NCBI GenBank assembly: GCA_025060075.1
Contig: JANXCZ010000027.1
Span: 1 to 39,495 of the forward strand
Direction: 5' to 3'
Source: Thermodesulfovibrio sp.
GTDB taxonomy: Bacteria; Nitrospirota; Thermodesulfovibrionia; Thermodesulfovibrionales; Thermodesulfovibrionaceae
DNA: 39,495 nt
The notes under the pieces are model-generated. The model did not search any database. It had not been told where the DNA came from and was given only the letters and a program-made list of their open reading frames with translations. Shown in pieces: positions 22,146-31,499 of this stretch; position 1 is the first letter of the stretch; the number at the start of each line of letters is the position of its first letter. Both the position numbers and the translations under genes were made by a program.

Positions 22146-24832
22146 ATAATTTGAGATTTTCTCTTTTTTCTTCTAAGCCATTTATCAATCTCAACAACTA
22201 CTACAACAGATAGGGCAACACCAAGGATATTGTACCAGTCTGATGGTGAAATAGGTGCTGTTCTAAATATCCATTGAAAGACAGGTATATATATGAAGGC
22301 AAGTTGGGCTAAGGTGGCTGCAATAAGACTAAAAAAAAGAAAAGGATTACTTAGTGGATTTATTCTAAATATTGATTCGTATTCAGAACGGCTATTCCAG
22401 GCTTGAAAAAACTGGAAAAATACCATTGTGGTTACTGCAACAGTTCTTGCAGTCTCTAATGATTCTCCTTGAGCTAAGGAGTGATTGAAAGTATAGGCAA
22501 CTCCTAAGGATATAAGAACTCCAACGATTATCGTTCTTTCAATCATAATTCTTGACATTATTCCTTCCTTAGGTGGACGAGGAGGTCTATTAATTACGCC
22601 TTTTTCTCCTGGTTCAAAGGCAAGAGAAATAACTTGTAAGCCATTAGTTACAAGATTAATCCATAGTATCTGTGCAGGGAAATAAGGAAGGGGTAATCCT
22701 GATACAAAAGCACCAACTATTGATAGGATTGAAGCTAAACCGGTTGGTATGAGAAAAAAGGTTACTTTTCTTATGTTATCAAATACTATTCTTCCTTCTT
22801 TCACAGCATTAAAAATACTTGCAAAGTTATCATCAGCAAGAACCATATCTGAGGCTTCTCTTGCTACATCAGTGCCTCCTTTTCCCATTGCAATACCAAT
22901 GTGGGCAGCCTTCAGAGCAGGAGCATCATTTACACCATCTCCAGTTACAGCAACTATATGACCTTGTGCTATAAGTTGTTTTACAATTCTTAGTTTATGT
23001 TCTGGAGATACTCTTGCAAAGATTGAAACTTTTTTAACTTTTTCAAATAACTCTTCATCTGACATCTTTTCTAAATCCTTTCCAGTTAAAACCTCACTTT
23101 TTTCATCTCCAATTCCAAGAGCAATTCCAATTGCCTTTGCTGTTATGGCATGATCTCCAGTAATCATTACAACTCTTATACCTGCTTTTTTACAACCCTC
23201 TATTGCCTCTATTGCTTCAGGTCTTGGTGGATCAATCATTGCCTGTAGTCCAGTAAAAACTATTTTTTCCAAAGCATGACATCCCTCAATCTCTTTGCAG
23301 GATATCTCTTCTGTTTCCTTTGGAAGTTTAACAAAGGCAAAGGCAAGCACTCTCATTCCTTCCTTTGCAAATCTATGAACTACTGAAAGAATTTCTTTTT
23401 TATTTAACTCTTCTCCCCAAAAGTTTTTGTTGCAGAGATCTAATACTTTTTCTGGTGCTCCTTTTATGAATACTATCTTTTCTCCTTTATGTTTATGAAG
23501 AGTTGCCATATAACCACGTTCTGACTCAAATGGTATGATTTCAATAAGCTCGTATTTTTTTTCCTCTTCAACTCTATTTAAACCAGCCTTCATAGCTGCC
23601 ACAATTAGTGCTCCTTCTGTTGGGTCTCCTTCAAGTTTGTATTCACCATTTTCTTGAAAGATGTTAGATTCATTGCAAAGTAGTCCAATTCTTAATGTTT
23701 CAAATAGGGCATCATAGTTCTTTTTAAAATCAATCTCTAGACCATTGTGAAGAATTCTTCCCTTAGGTTCATATCCGCTTCCTTCTACTTCATATATGTT
23801 TCTGCCATCGTATATTAGTTTTACGGTCATTTCATTCTTAGTAAGTGTTCCAGTTTTGTCAGTGCATATTACTGTAGTGCTTCCAAGAGTTTCTACAGCA
23901 TGAAGTTTTCTTATAATAGCATTTCTTTTTGCCATCCTCATTACGCCAACAGCAAGAGTAACTGTTACTACCATTGGTAGTCCTTCTGGTATGGCAGCAA
24001 CTGCTGTTGCAACAGCTGTCATAAACATATCCTTAATCGGTTCTCCAATAATCAATCCCATAATAAATAGAGCTAAAGATGAAATTACAACAAAGATACC
24101 AACAAAGTTAGCAAACTTTTGAATTTTATCCTGAAGAGGTGCTTTTACAGTTTCTGCCTCTTTTATATCCTTAGCAATTTTTCCAAATACTGTATTTATT
24201 CCTGTGGCAACTACTACTCCCTTTGCTCTTCCACTTACCACAATAGTTCCCATAAATGCCATATTTTTTTGGTCTCCATAGGTAAGAGAATCCTCTTTTA
24301 TGGTGTGATAATGCTTTTCAACTGGCAAGGACTCACCTGTAAGAATTGACTCATCAATTCTGAGTTCAACAGTATGAATAAGTCTTATATCAGCAGGAAC
24401 ACGAATTCCAGAATAAAGAAGAACAACATCTCCAGGGACAAGCTCCTCACTGTTTATTTCTCTTTCAATACCATCTCTTATAACCTTAGCTCTTGGCACA
24501 AGCATCTTTTTGAGAGCTCTTATACTCTGTTCAGCTTTATATTCCTGAAGATATCCGATTATAGAATTAAGAATTACGACAGCAAAAATAACGCCTGCAT
24601 CAATGTACTCTTTGAGAAATATTGTTATAAATCCAGCAATGATTAAGATATATATTAAGGGACTTGTAAATTGGTGGATAAATATCTTTAATCTGTTTAT
24701 TTTTTCTTCTTCTTGAATTTTATTTTTGCCATATTTCTCAAGTCTTTTCTTAGCCTCTTCAGAGGAAAGTCCTTTCTCAGAGGTATTTAGTCTGTGATAG
24801 ATGTCTTTTATAGAAATTTGATACCAGTTCAT
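22142..24832 (-). CDS. P-type cation-transporting ATPase, P2 (calcium-ATPase-like)
   Basis: 896 residues. An N-terminal cation ATPase domain is followed by M1-M2, the actuator with TGES (LTGESLPVEKH), M4 with AVAAIPEGLP, phosphorylation Asp325 in CTDKTGTLT, an N domain, the hinge VTGDGVNDAPALKAAHIGIA, and M5-M10. The M4 sequence is that of SERCA/PacL-type pumps. In M6, however, the usual NLVTDG of Ca2+ pumps reads NLVTNG (N726 and N730), removing one calcium-ligand Asp; this variant occurs in a group of prokaryotic P2 pumps of uncertain ion. It sits in the inner membrane. It overlaps cca by 4 bases (ATGA). Confidence 0.93.
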   Translation of the reverse strand: MNWYQISIKDIYHRLNTSEKGLSSEEAKKRLEKYGKNKIQEEEKINRLKIFIHQFTSPLIYILIIAGFITIFLKEYIDAGVIFAVVILNSIIGYLQEYKAEQSIRALKKMLVPRAKVIRDGIEREINSEELVPGDVVLLYSGIRVPADIRLIHTVELRIDESILTGESLPVEKHYHTIKEDSLTYGDQKNMAFMGTIVVSGRAKGVVVATGINTVFGKIAKDIKEAETVKAPLQDKIQKFANFVGIFVVISSLALFIMGLIIGEPIKDMFMTAVATAVAAIPEGLPMVVTVTLAVGVMRMAKRNAIIRKLHAVETLGSTTVICTDKTGTLTKNEMTVKLIYDGRNIYEVEGSGYEPKGRILHNGLEIDFKKNYDALFETLRIGLLCNESNIFQENGEYKLEGDPTEGALIVAAMKAGLNRVEEEKKYELIEIIPFESERGYMATLHKHKGEKIVFIKGAPEKVLDLCNKNFWGEELNKKEILSVVHRFAKEGMRVLAFAFVKLPKETEEISCKEIEGCHALEKIVFTGLQAMIDPPRPEAIEAIEGCKKAGIRVVMITGDHAITAKAIGIALGIGDEKSEVLTGKDLEKMSDEELFEKVKKVSIFARVSPEHKLRIVKQLIAQGHIVAVTGDGVNDAPALKAAHIGIAMGKGGTDVAREASDMVLADDNFASIFNAVKEGRIVFDNIRKVTFFLIPTGLASILSIVGAFVSGLPLPYFPAQILWINLVTNGLQVISLAFEPGEKGVINRPPRPPKEGIMSRIMIERTIIVGVLISLGVAYTFNHSLAQGESLETARTVAVTTMVFFQFFQAWNSRSEYESIFRINPLSNPFLFFSLIAATLAQLAFIYIPVFQWIFRTAPISPSDWYNILGVALSVVVVVEIDKWLRRKKRKSQII

Positions 24833-26061
24833 TTTGGTCTCATGAACTTATTTTTTATTTCTTCCAATGCATCTTCTTTTTTTGAGATTTTACCTGCAAG
24901 AACAAGAGTTTCTATTCTTTCAAGAATTTCTCCAATCAAGGGGGATGGTTCAAAACCAAGAGAAATTACTTCTTCTCCTTTGATAATAGGAAGTTTTCTT
25001 TTATTTTTGAGATAAACTTTTCTATAAAAATCTTCAATTTCTTTGTAAAACCATGCTCTTGCCAATCCAAGTGGATCTATACTTATCCCGTATATAAGTG
25101 CAGGATATAAAATATTTTCATAATTTCTGAGAAATCTTACTTTATCAAGGAGATTTTCTATTTTTCTTATGCTGTCTCCTGCCTCTATGAGTCTTTCTAC
25201 AAGTCTTTCCTCTTTTTTTGAGGGTTTTATTTGTTTGATCAATAAAGGGGCATGAAAACCAAAAATTCCTGAAAACTTTAGACATACTGATGTATTCAAG
25301 CTAATAGGTTTATAGTACCTAAAGATTTTTTCTGGATCCTTTAGAATTTCTTCAATTATTTTTAATGCCTGTAGGTTTGGTTTTAGTGGTAGTAAATCAT
25401 AAGACTTAAAGAAGGAATTAAATATTTCATCTTCTATCATTATTTCAACAGTCTTTGCACTTTCTTCTACAGAGAGTATTTTCCAGAGTTCTTCCCTTAT
25501 TCTTTCCTTTGCTGTAATCTTCATTAGGTGAGCATTTTTTTTCAAAGTCTCACGGGTTTTGTCTTCTATATTAAAGTTCAATGTAGCATGAAATCTATAA
25601 GCTCTGAGAACTCTTAAAGGATCTGTCTTGAGATTTTCTTCTTTCACCATTCTGATTATTTTATTTTCAATATCTTGAAAGCCTCCAAAAGGATCAATCA
25701 ATTTTTCAAGAGAGACTTCCACAGCCATTGCATTTATAGTAAAGTCTCGTTCACTAAGATCTGCCTCAATTGAGGCTCCACTTAACTTAGCAAAATCAAT
25801 TGTTATATCATCTTTTACAACTCTTCCTATTGAAAAGAACTCATCAAGAAGAACAAAGGATCCACCTATTTTTTTTGAAAACTCCTTTGCCAGTTGTATG
25901 GAGTCTCCTTGAATCGCAAAGTCTAAGTCCTTTAACTCTCTATTTAGAATAAAATCTCTTATAGAGCCACCTACGAGATAAGATTTTTCAAATATTTGTT
26001 TTTCCTTCAAAAATTTTGAAACTTCTCTAAAGTATTGGTTTTTCATCAAGCCTTCAAACAT
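24829..26061 (-). CDS. cca: CCA tRNA nucleotidyltransferase / poly(A) polymerase family protein
   Basis: 410 residues. The class II nucleotidyltransferase head has YLVGGSIRDFILNRELKDLD (catalytic DxD in DLDF), the SERDFTINAMAVE block, and IDPFGGFQDIENKIIRMV, then TDPLRVLRAYRFHATLNF. A long helical body follows. These enzymes add or repair the tRNA 3' CCA end, but poly(A) polymerases and A-adding enzymes look alike, so exact activity is open. The one tRNA in the window already encodes its CCA. It is three bases from dtd upstream and overlaps the ATPase downstream. Confidence 0.88.
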   Translation of the reverse strand: MFEGLMKNQYFREVSKFLKEKQIFEKSYLVGGSIRDFILNRELKDLDFAIQGDSIQLAKEFSKKIGGSFVLLDEFFSIGRVVKDDITIDFAKLSGASIEADLSERDFTINAMAVEVSLEKLIDPFGGFQDIENKIIRMVKEENLKTDPLRVLRAYRFHATLNFNIEDKTRETLKKNAHLMKITAKERIREELWKILSVEESAKTVEIMIEDEIFNSFFKSYDLLPLKPNLQALKIIEEILKDPEKIFRYYKPISLNTSVCLKFSGIFGFHAPLLIKQIKPSKKEERLVERLIEAGDSIRKIENLLDKVRFLRNYENILYPALIYGISIDPLGLARAWFYKEIEDFYRKVYLKNKRKLPIIKGEEVISLGFEPSPLIGEILERIETLVLAGKISKKEDALEEIKNKFMRPK

Positions 26062-26064
26062 ATC

Positions 26065-26505
26065 TCACCTCGTATTTAAAATAAAGGTTACAGGTCCTTC
26101 ATTTATAAGATATACATGCATAAAACTTCTAAATGAGCCTTCCTTCACAGAAATGCCCGTTTTTTTAAGATGATCTATAAACTCTCTATAGATTTTCTCA
26201 GCCTCCTGAGGAGGCATTGCTTTTTCAAAAGATGGACGATTTCCTTTTCTACAGTTACCTAAGAGAGTAAACTCTGATACAACCATTATCTCACCATTTA
26301 CATCCTTTAGTGAAAGATTCATCTTTCCATTTTTGTCTTCAAAGACTCTTAAATTAACAATTTTATTTACGAGATACTCAATGTCTTTTTTACTGTCTTG
26401 TTTTTCTATTCCTAAAAAAACAAGAAGTCCTCTACCAATCTCTGATATTTTTTCATTTCCAACTTCTACATATGCCTTACTTACTCTTTGTATTATTGCG
26501 ATCAT
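26065..26505 (-). CDS. dtd: D-aminoacyl-tRNA deacylase
   Basis: 146 residues, full length for DTD. It begins IAIIQRVSKAYVEVGNEKI. The SQFTL-like motif is present as SEFTLLGNCRKGNRPSFEKA (Gln replaced by Glu), and the C-terminal GPVTF motif is intact in NEGPVTFIL. DTD hydrolyses D-amino acids and glycine mischarged on tRNA. It overlaps no downstream gene (3 bases to cca). No Shine-Dalgarno sequence is visible; an extended -10 only about 12 bases ahead suggests a very short leader. Confidence 0.95.
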   Translation of the reverse strand: MIAIIQRVSKAYVEVGNEKISEIGRGLLVFLGIEKQDSKKDIEYLVNKIVNLRVFEDKNGKMNLSLKDVNGEIMVVSEFTLLGNCRKGNRPSFEKAMPPQEAEKIYREFIDHLKKTGISVKEGSFRSFMHVYLINEGPVTFILNTR

Positions 26506-26517
26506 TAATGTTAATAT

Positions 26518-26526
26518 ATCATACCA
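26518..26526 (-). promoter_or_regulatory. Extended -10 candidate for dtd
   Basis: On the minus strand TGG followed by TATGAT (26518-26523) gives an extended -10 element with five of six matches. The start point would fall about 6 bases before the dtd ATG. The -35 candidate (TTGGAT, 16-base spacer) is poor. The same AT-rich bases serve the opposite strand just before the HD-GYP gene. Confidence 0.35.
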
Positions 26527-27590
26527 TGTTTGAGGAAGTATCCAAAATTTTAGTTGTTGACGATGAGCCTATAAATTTAGAGTTAATATCTGCTGTTTTT
26601 GTAGATTCTCCAAATATTAAGATTCTTACTGCCAGTGATGGAGTTGAAGCATTGGAAGTTATTAAAGAAGAAACTCCAGATGTTATTGTTCTTGATATAA
26701 GAATGCCAAGAATGAATGGAATAGAAGTTTTAAGTGTTTTAAAATCTGATTCCAATACATCACATATTCCTGTTGTTGTTCTTTCTGGAGATGAAAAGGA
26801 AAGAAAGAATGCTTTAAAACATGGTGCTAATGATTTTATTTCAAAGCCTTTTGATGCAGAGGAATTAAAGCTTAGGGTTATTAATAATCTGCATGTTAAA
26901 AAATATCAAGACTTAATAAGAAATCTAAATGAGATATTACATAAAGAGGTAACTAAAAAAACAAAGGAACTTCGTGAAGCATTGGAGCTTGCAAGGGAAG
27001 CAGAGTATGAAATGGTTATAAAATTTGGTATGATTTCTGAATTTAGAGATGAGGAAACAGGACAGCATACTCGGAGAATAAGCTATTACTCAAAACTACT
27101 TGCCCAGCTTGTTGGTCTTTCAGAATCAGAACAGCAAATTATATTCTATGCATCTCCTTTGCATGATGTAGGAAAAGTTGGAATTCCAGACAGTATTCTT
27201 AAAAAACCAGGACCTTTAACCTATGAAGAGTTTGAGGTAATAAAACTTCATACAATTATAGGTGGTAAAATTTTAGAGACAGACCCAAGATTTGTCACAC
27301 TTCAAGCAGGAAAAATAATAGCAGAGCAACATCATGAAAAGTGGGATGGTTCAGGATATCCATATGGACTCAAAAAAGAAGAGATACATATTTATGCAAG
27401 GATTGTTGCGATATGTGATGTCTTTGATGCAATGACCTCAGACAGAGTCTATAGACCTGCTTTTACCGTTGAGCAAACAATTGAGATTATGAAAAAAAAT
27501 AGAGATACTCACTTTGACCCTAAGCTTTTTGATATCTTCATCCAAAACTTAGATAAATTTTTAAGAATAAAAGAAACATTTAAAGACTAA
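26526..27590 (+). CDS. Response regulator with HD-GYP c-di-GMP phosphodiesterase domain
   Basis: 354 residues from the ATG at 26526. The ORF track start at 26472 runs 34 bases into dtd and adds a hydrophobic stretch outside the domain, so it is not preferred. The receiver has D12 D13, D57 in LDIRMP, and Lys in ISKPF. A coiled linker follows, then HD-GYP with the HD pair in SPLHDVGKVGIPD and HHEKWDGSGYPYGL, plus CDVFDAMTSDRVYRP. RpfG-type proteins degrade cyclic di-GMP when phosphorylated. No partner kinase is adjacent. Both metal-binding and GYP motifs are complete, so it is probably active. Divergent from dtd, with start codons 20 bases apart. Confidence 0.93.
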   Translation: MFEEVSKILVVDDEPINLELISAVFVDSPNIKILTASDGVEALEVIKEETPDVIVLDIRMPRMNGIEVLSVLKSDSNTSHIPVVVLSGDEKERKNALKHGANDFISKPFDAEELKLRVINNLHVKKYQDLIRNLNEILHKEVTKKTKELREALELAREAEYEMVIKFGMISEFRDEETGQHTRRISYYSKLLAQLVGLSESEQQIIFYASPLHDVGKVGIPDSILKKPGPLTYEEFEVIKLHTIIGGKILETDPRFVTLQAGKIIAEQHHEKWDGSGYPYGLKKEEIHIYARIVAICDVFDAMTSDRVYRPAFTVEQTIEIMKKNRDTHFDPKLFDIFIQNLDKFLRIKETFKD

Positions 27591-27600
27591 AAAATTCAGA

Positions 27601-28698
27601 CTATCTTAAAAGATGAATATTTCCAATTGATATATTTTTTAAACCTGTCTCTAATGCAGCATTATAACAGTCAAAGGCTAACTTTTTTGGAGTAACAGGC
27701 ATATCACTCATATAAAAGTTAGGATAAAATGCGAGTAAACGATATGGAATATTAGGATTCAATGAAGCGATAAACTTAGCTATTTTTCTTACTTCTTCTG
27801 GATCAATATATCCAGGCACTAAAAGAGTGCTTGCAATAAGAAGAGGAGGAGAGGGTCTTAGTAAGATATACTTTGAGGCAATTTCAAAGTTTTCTAATGT
27901 TCTTCTGTTTGAAACTCCAGTCAATGCAATATGAAGAGTTTCATCATATGCTTTGATATCAAATTTAATGCATCCTCCTGAGTATAGACTTAACTCAATC
28001 ATCTTTTTAAGATATGCTCTGTGAACAGTGCCATTTGTTTCCCAACATATTCTCAGGATTTTCCCTTTTTTTTCCTTTAAAGCAATCTTTGATGCATGAA
28101 GAGCAAAGAGCACTTGAACTGAAGGGTCTCCTCCAAAATAACATATACAGGAGACAGAGGGAGTTATGCTACTTAAAAGGTCTTTCACAGTTTTTGTATC
28201 CTTACTGAAGGTTTCTTCTTTAAAATGCCAATTTTGACAGTAAAGACAGTTGAAGGAACAGGCATGAAAAAATACTGCAAGATTGTAGTAGCCATATTCA
28301 GGTCCCATTTTGTAAGCAAAATCTGGATATCCTGAGCCTGTTCCTCCAGCACATACCCAGTCTGCAACACAGTTTGTTGGAAGAGGGTCAAGATACCAAC
28401 TTAGTTTTCCTTCCTTAAATGTAGGTCCTAATAGCTTTCCTCCTTCATTTTTTCTTAAACCACAATATCCATACCCTTTCTCAGGAATTTTACACTCATT
28501 CACACATATTTTACATTGAATTCCTTTATCTGCCTTAGGAGGCTCTGGGGGCAAGTTATAAGGAGTTCTGCTTTTTTTGTGGGCCTCTGAAGCAATTCTG
28601 ACAGACTCAGAGGGCTTTCTTCTAATACAGTCAAGACAAACATTTAAATGATTTGAAATATAAGGCGATTTTGTTTTACAGATACTACAGAGTCCCAT
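27601..28698 (-). CDS. Radical SAM protein, pyruvate formate-lyase activating enzyme-like
   Basis: 365 residues. The N-terminal zinc-ribbon-like Cys pairs (CSICKT, CLDCIRR) are followed by a second Cys cluster (CKICVNECKI, GYCGLR). The radical SAM motif is CSFNCLYCQNW (CxxxCxxC). The rest follows the barrel, with CWETNGTVHRAYLKKM and LIASTLLVPGYIDPEEVRKI. It resembles the archaeal/anaerobe PflA-like group that includes AmmeMemoRadiSam proteins, but the AMMECR1 and Memo partners are not in the window. The substrate is unknown. It starts 6 bases after the cupin gene stop and ends 10 bases from the convergent HD-GYP gene. Confidence 0.88.
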   Translation of the reverse strand: MGLCSICKTKSPYISNHLNVCLDCIRRKPSESVRIASEAHKKSRTPYNLPPEPPKADKGIQCKICVNECKIPEKGYGYCGLRKNEGGKLLGPTFKEGKLSWYLDPLPTNCVADWVCAGGTGSGYPDFAYKMGPEYGYYNLAVFFHACSFNCLYCQNWHFKEETFSKDTKTVKDLLSSITPSVSCICYFGGDPSVQVLFALHASKIALKEKKGKILRICWETNGTVHRAYLKKMIELSLYSGGCIKFDIKAYDETLHIALTGVSNRRTLENFEIASKYILLRPSPPLLIASTLLVPGYIDPEEVRKIAKFIASLNPNIPYRLLAFYPNFYMSDMPVTPKKLAFDCYNAALETGLKNISIGNIHLLR

Positions 28699-28704
28699 TA
28701 CTTT

Positions 28705-29040
28705 TTACCACAAAGCTGGAGCATGAACTACATAGCATTTTAGATTTTCTTTTGCTTTTAAGCCATGAAGCTCCTTACTTGCAACTGCTATGATATCTCC
28801 TTTTTTGACTGTCTGCCAACTGTCTCCCATATACATTTCACCTTCACCTTCTAATATAAAGATAGAGTCAACTTCTTTTTCATGTGTATGTAAGGGTATC
28901 TCAACTCCAGAGGCAACTTCAAGAATAATAATGCTTAGTTCAGGATGTCTTTCTTTAGTAACCACATAGCCAACTTTTACTCCTTCAAACTTTGGATGTT
29001 CCTTCATCTGAATCTCGTTTAAGTTAACTTTTAATGCCAT
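28705..29040 (-). CDS. Small cupin domain protein
   Basis: 111 residues, a single cupin_2 barrel. Motif 1 is GVEIPLHTHEKEVDSIFILE with metal-ligand His, His and Glu, followed by GEGEMYMGDSW. Motif 2 is weaker (KKGDIIAVASKELHGLKAKE with one His). The protein could bind a metal or small ligand. The substrate is unknown. GGAGG is 8 bases before the ATG. It lies between the rRNA methyltransferase and radical SAM genes, probably co-transcribed. Confidence 0.85.
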   Translation of the reverse strand: MALKVNLNEIQMKEHPKFEGVKVGYVVTKERHPELSIIILEVASGVEIPLHTHEKEVDSIFILEGEGEMYMGDSWQTVKKGDIIAVASKELHGLKAKENLKCYVVHAPALW

Positions 29041-29054
29041 CTCACTTTCCTCCT

Positions 29055-30224
29055 TTATTCAAGTGTTATTAAAGCCACATTTTCAATGTGATAGGTCTGA
29101 GGAAACATATCAATAGGTTGAATTTCCCTAAGTTTATATCCTTTTTCTCTTAAATATTTGATATCTCTTGCAAGGGTAGAAGGCTCACAAGAAACATAAA
29201 TTACTTTTCTAATATTTTTTTCTGCAATTGCCTGTAAGACCTCTTTCATACAACCTATTCTTGGTGGGTCAACAACTATTGTGTCAGCATTTATGTCTTG
29301 TCTAAAAAGTGCTTGCTCTGTTTTTTCACATAAATAAGTGATATTGTCAAAATCTTTTAGGTTTATTTGAGCATCTTTATATGCAGAACGGCTTTCTTCA
29401 ATTGCTATTACATGCTCTGCTTTCTGAGCTAAAAATACTGTAAATGTTCCTACTCCTGCATAGGCATCTATAACTGTTTTATCATCTTTTGTTATGTAGT
29501 TTAATACAGTTTGAATCAGTTTTTCTGCCTGATATGTATTAACTTGAAAAAATGAAGGTGCAGAGATTATAAACTCGTATCCAAGAAGTTTTTCATTGTA
29601 AAACTTTTGCCCTGTTTCAATATCTTTTGTATCCATTTCTGGTTGAATTAACCAGCTACCTGTATTTATCCCATATCTTATTGTTATGTTATGGGTTTTT
29701 CTTTTTGGAGTTTTTCCTTGAAGGATAGAAAGCATTTTATTTATCTCATCATGCATTATATGGCAGTATTCTACATGGAGAAACTTATGAGTGCCTCTAA
29801 TTTTAAATCCTAAGAGATTTTTTCTGTTTATTGAAAAATCTGCCCTATTACGATAGTTATAGGGATTTTCAGCTTTTAATGTAAGATTTGTTAAATCTTC
29901 CGGATTTTCAACTCCTCCGATTCTTTTTAGTTGCTCCATAACAACAATTTCTTTAAGCTTTGTCTGATAGCTGTATGCAATATGTTGAAAACTACATCCA
30001 CCACAAATGCCAAAGAGTTTGCATGGCGGATTTTCTCTAAAAAAAGAAGGCTCTATAATCTCAATAATTTCTGCTCTTAAGTAGTCTCCTTCATCTTTTA
30101 CTATTTTTGCTCTTACTGTTTCACCAGGAATAGCATAGGGTATAAAGACTACTTTGCCATTGTATTTACCAATAGCCTCACCAAGATGAGCAATTCCTGT
30201 AAGAGTTACTTCAATCTCATTCAT
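29055..30224 (-). CDS. 23S rRNA (uracil-5-)-methyltransferase, RumA/RlmD family
   Basis: 389 residues. A TRAM domain (1-60) precedes a 4Fe-4S site (PPCKLFGICGGCSFQ and an earlier or later Cys), an insert domain, and a Rossmann methyltransferase with VIDAYAGVGTFTVFLAQ (SAM binding). DTIVVDPPRIGC follows, then the catalytic Cys in YVSCEPSTLARD. It makes 5-methyluridine in rRNA or tRNA using SAM; which uridine cannot be decided from sequence. ATG at 30224 has GAGGAAG just upstream and overlaps the FmdE-like gene by 4 bases (ATGA). Confidence 0.92.
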   Translation of the reverse strand: MNEIEVTLTGIAHLGEAIGKYNGKVVFIPYAIPGETVRAKIVKDEGDYLRAEIIEIIEPSFFRENPPCKLFGICGGCSFQHIAYSYQTKLKEIVVMEQLKRIGGVENPEDLTNLTLKAENPYNYRNRADFSINRKNLLGFKIRGTHKFLHVEYCHIMHDEINKMLSILQGKTPKRKTHNITIRYGINTGSWLIQPEMDTKDIETGQKFYNEKLLGYEFIISAPSFFQVNTYQAEKLIQTVLNYITKDDKTVIDAYAGVGTFTVFLAQKAEHVIAIEESRSAYKDAQINLKDFDNITYLCEKTEQALFRQDINADTIVVDPPRIGCMKEVLQAIAEKNIRKVIYVSCEPSTLARDIKYLREKGYKLREIQPIDMFPQTYHIENVALITLE

Positions 30225-30805
30225 AAAACTTCCTCAAAACAAGGGATACATAGTATTTTACTATTTAGTAAACGCACTTTTATTTCTGCTACTTTTTCTC
30301 CACAGTTTTCACATCTAAGGCTTTTGAATACTCTTGCTTGTTTTGGTGGTGTTATCGTAGGATAAGTTATCTTTAAAATCTCTTCTTTTTTAGCTTCTAG
30401 TATTTGTTTTGTTTTTTGAGCCTTTCTATTTTCTATAAACTCAACAATCTCTTTTGATCTATCTCCCTGTATAAATCTTTGCCATAATGCCTTTTCTTCA
30501 TCAGACTCTTTGAACTCAAAATCAACTGAAATTCTGACTGCTTTGTTTTCTTTTCTACTAAAAAATGTATATACCTGTTTGCCATAATCTTTGAATATTA
30601 AATTACCTTTACCAAAGGTACATCCTGTTATTAACTGAATAGCATCTACAGCACAAGAGTCATTTTCAACTATGCATACAAGCTCTTCATCCTGGGAGCG
30701 GATACCAAATTCTTCCATTGCAGCCAAAGCAACTCTATATCCGATTGCAAGCCCAGGACAGCTATGACCATGGAACTTTATAACATCTTCAAAATTAAAT
30801 CTCAT
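30221..30805 (-). CDS. FmdE family protein with C-terminal zinc ribbon
   Basis: About 194 residues. The N-terminal FmdE domain has FHGHSCPGLAIGYRVALAAM and ENDSCAVDAIQLITGCTFGK, with conserved His and Cys residues. The C-terminal zinc ribbon is CENCGE, then CIPCFEE. It is named after a subunit associated with tungsten formylmethanofuran dehydrogenase, but many non-methanogenic anaerobes carry it, where the role is unclear (molybdenum/tungsten enzyme maturation has been suggested). The ORF track begins at TTG 30820; the ATG at 30805 is chosen because GGAGG lies 5 bases upstream of it and inside the longer version. It overlaps rlpA by 11 bases. Confidence 0.9.
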   Translation of the reverse strand: MRFNFEDVIKFHGHSCPGLAIGYRVALAAMEEFGIRSQDEELVCIVENDSCAVDAIQLITGCTFGKGNLIFKDYGKQVYTFFSRKENKAVRISVDFEFKESDEEKALWQRFIQGDRSKEIVEFIENRKAQKTKQILEAKKEEILKITYPTITPPKQARVFKSLRCENCGEKVAEIKVRLLNSKILCIPCFEEVL

Positions 30806-31499
30806 CTTTTCCTCCAACAAAGTTTGTAATTATTACTTTATATCCTTCCTGTCCCATTGATTTAGCTAAGTTAAAGGCTTCATCATAGCTTTTAAATTTT
30901 CCAACTCTTACTCTGTAAAATGTATCTCCTTTTATATTAGCCTTGTTTATGTAGACATTATGATATTTAAGGCTTAAGGCTTGTTTTAGTCTTAAGGCAT
31001 TTTCAATTTCTTTGAAAGCACCTACCTGTATTGTTAATGTTCCAGATAAAGGAGTGTATTTTACATATCTTACATAGCTCATATCTCTTCCCACTGGCTC
31101 CATTAAAACTTCTGCAGTTCCAGGTCCTATCAAACCAATCTTTTTTGCTGAAGCATAGGATAAATCAAGATCTCTTCCTGGAATAAAAGGACCTCTATCA
31201 TTTACTGTGCATATTACATCTTTGCCATTTTGAAGATTTACAACTCTTAGTTTTGTTCCAAAGGGATATTCTCTATGAGCACAGGTATAATCATACATGT
31301 TGTATATTTCTCCTGAAGCTGTTGGCTTCCCATGAAAATCAGGTCCATACCATGAGGCAATGCCTTTTGTTGCCTTTTGAGGAACATACTCAACTGATGG
31401 AGTTTTTTTTACAGGAGCACAGGAAATCATCATTAACAAAGTTAGAGCAATCACCTTTAAGCTTTTTAATTTATAAAATATATCTGCTAAGGTCTTCAC
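30795..31499 (-). CDS. rlpA: RlpA-like septal ring lytic transglycosylase lipoprotein with SPOR domain
   Basis: 234 residues. The N-terminal signal ends in a lipobox-like LMMISC, so Cys28 is probably lipidated. The double-psi beta-barrel RlpA domain spans about 43-140: [19 protein letters not shown] and [21 protein letters not shown]-terminal SPOR domain spans about 155-230 ([20 protein letters not shown], then FYRVRVGKF) and would bind denuded peptidoglycan at division sites. RlpA cleaves such glycan strands in Pseudomonas. It overlaps hslU by 29 bases and the FmdE-like gene by 11, so it is translated from the hslVU transcript. Confidence 0.92.
   Translation of the reverse strand: MKTLADIFYKLKSLKVIALTLLMMISCAPVKKTPSVEYVPQKATKGIASWYGPDFHGKPTASGEIYNMYDYTCAHREYPFGTKLRVVNLQNGKDVICTVNDRGPFIPGRDLDLSYASAKKIGLIGPGTAEVLMEPVGRDMSYVRYVKYTPLSGTLTIQVGAFKEIENALRLKQALSLKYHNVYINKANIKGDTFYRVRVGKFKSYDEAFNLAKSMGQEGYKVIITNFVGGKDEI

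Noticed and set aside
26472-26525. Upstream start for the REC-HD-GYP gene
   Set aside because: The extension overlaps dtd on the other strand, has no ribosome site and adds residues outside the receiver fold.
30221-30805. FmdE as evidence for methanogenesis
   Set aside because: The family is common in non-methanogenic anaerobes and no other formylmethanofuran genes are present.
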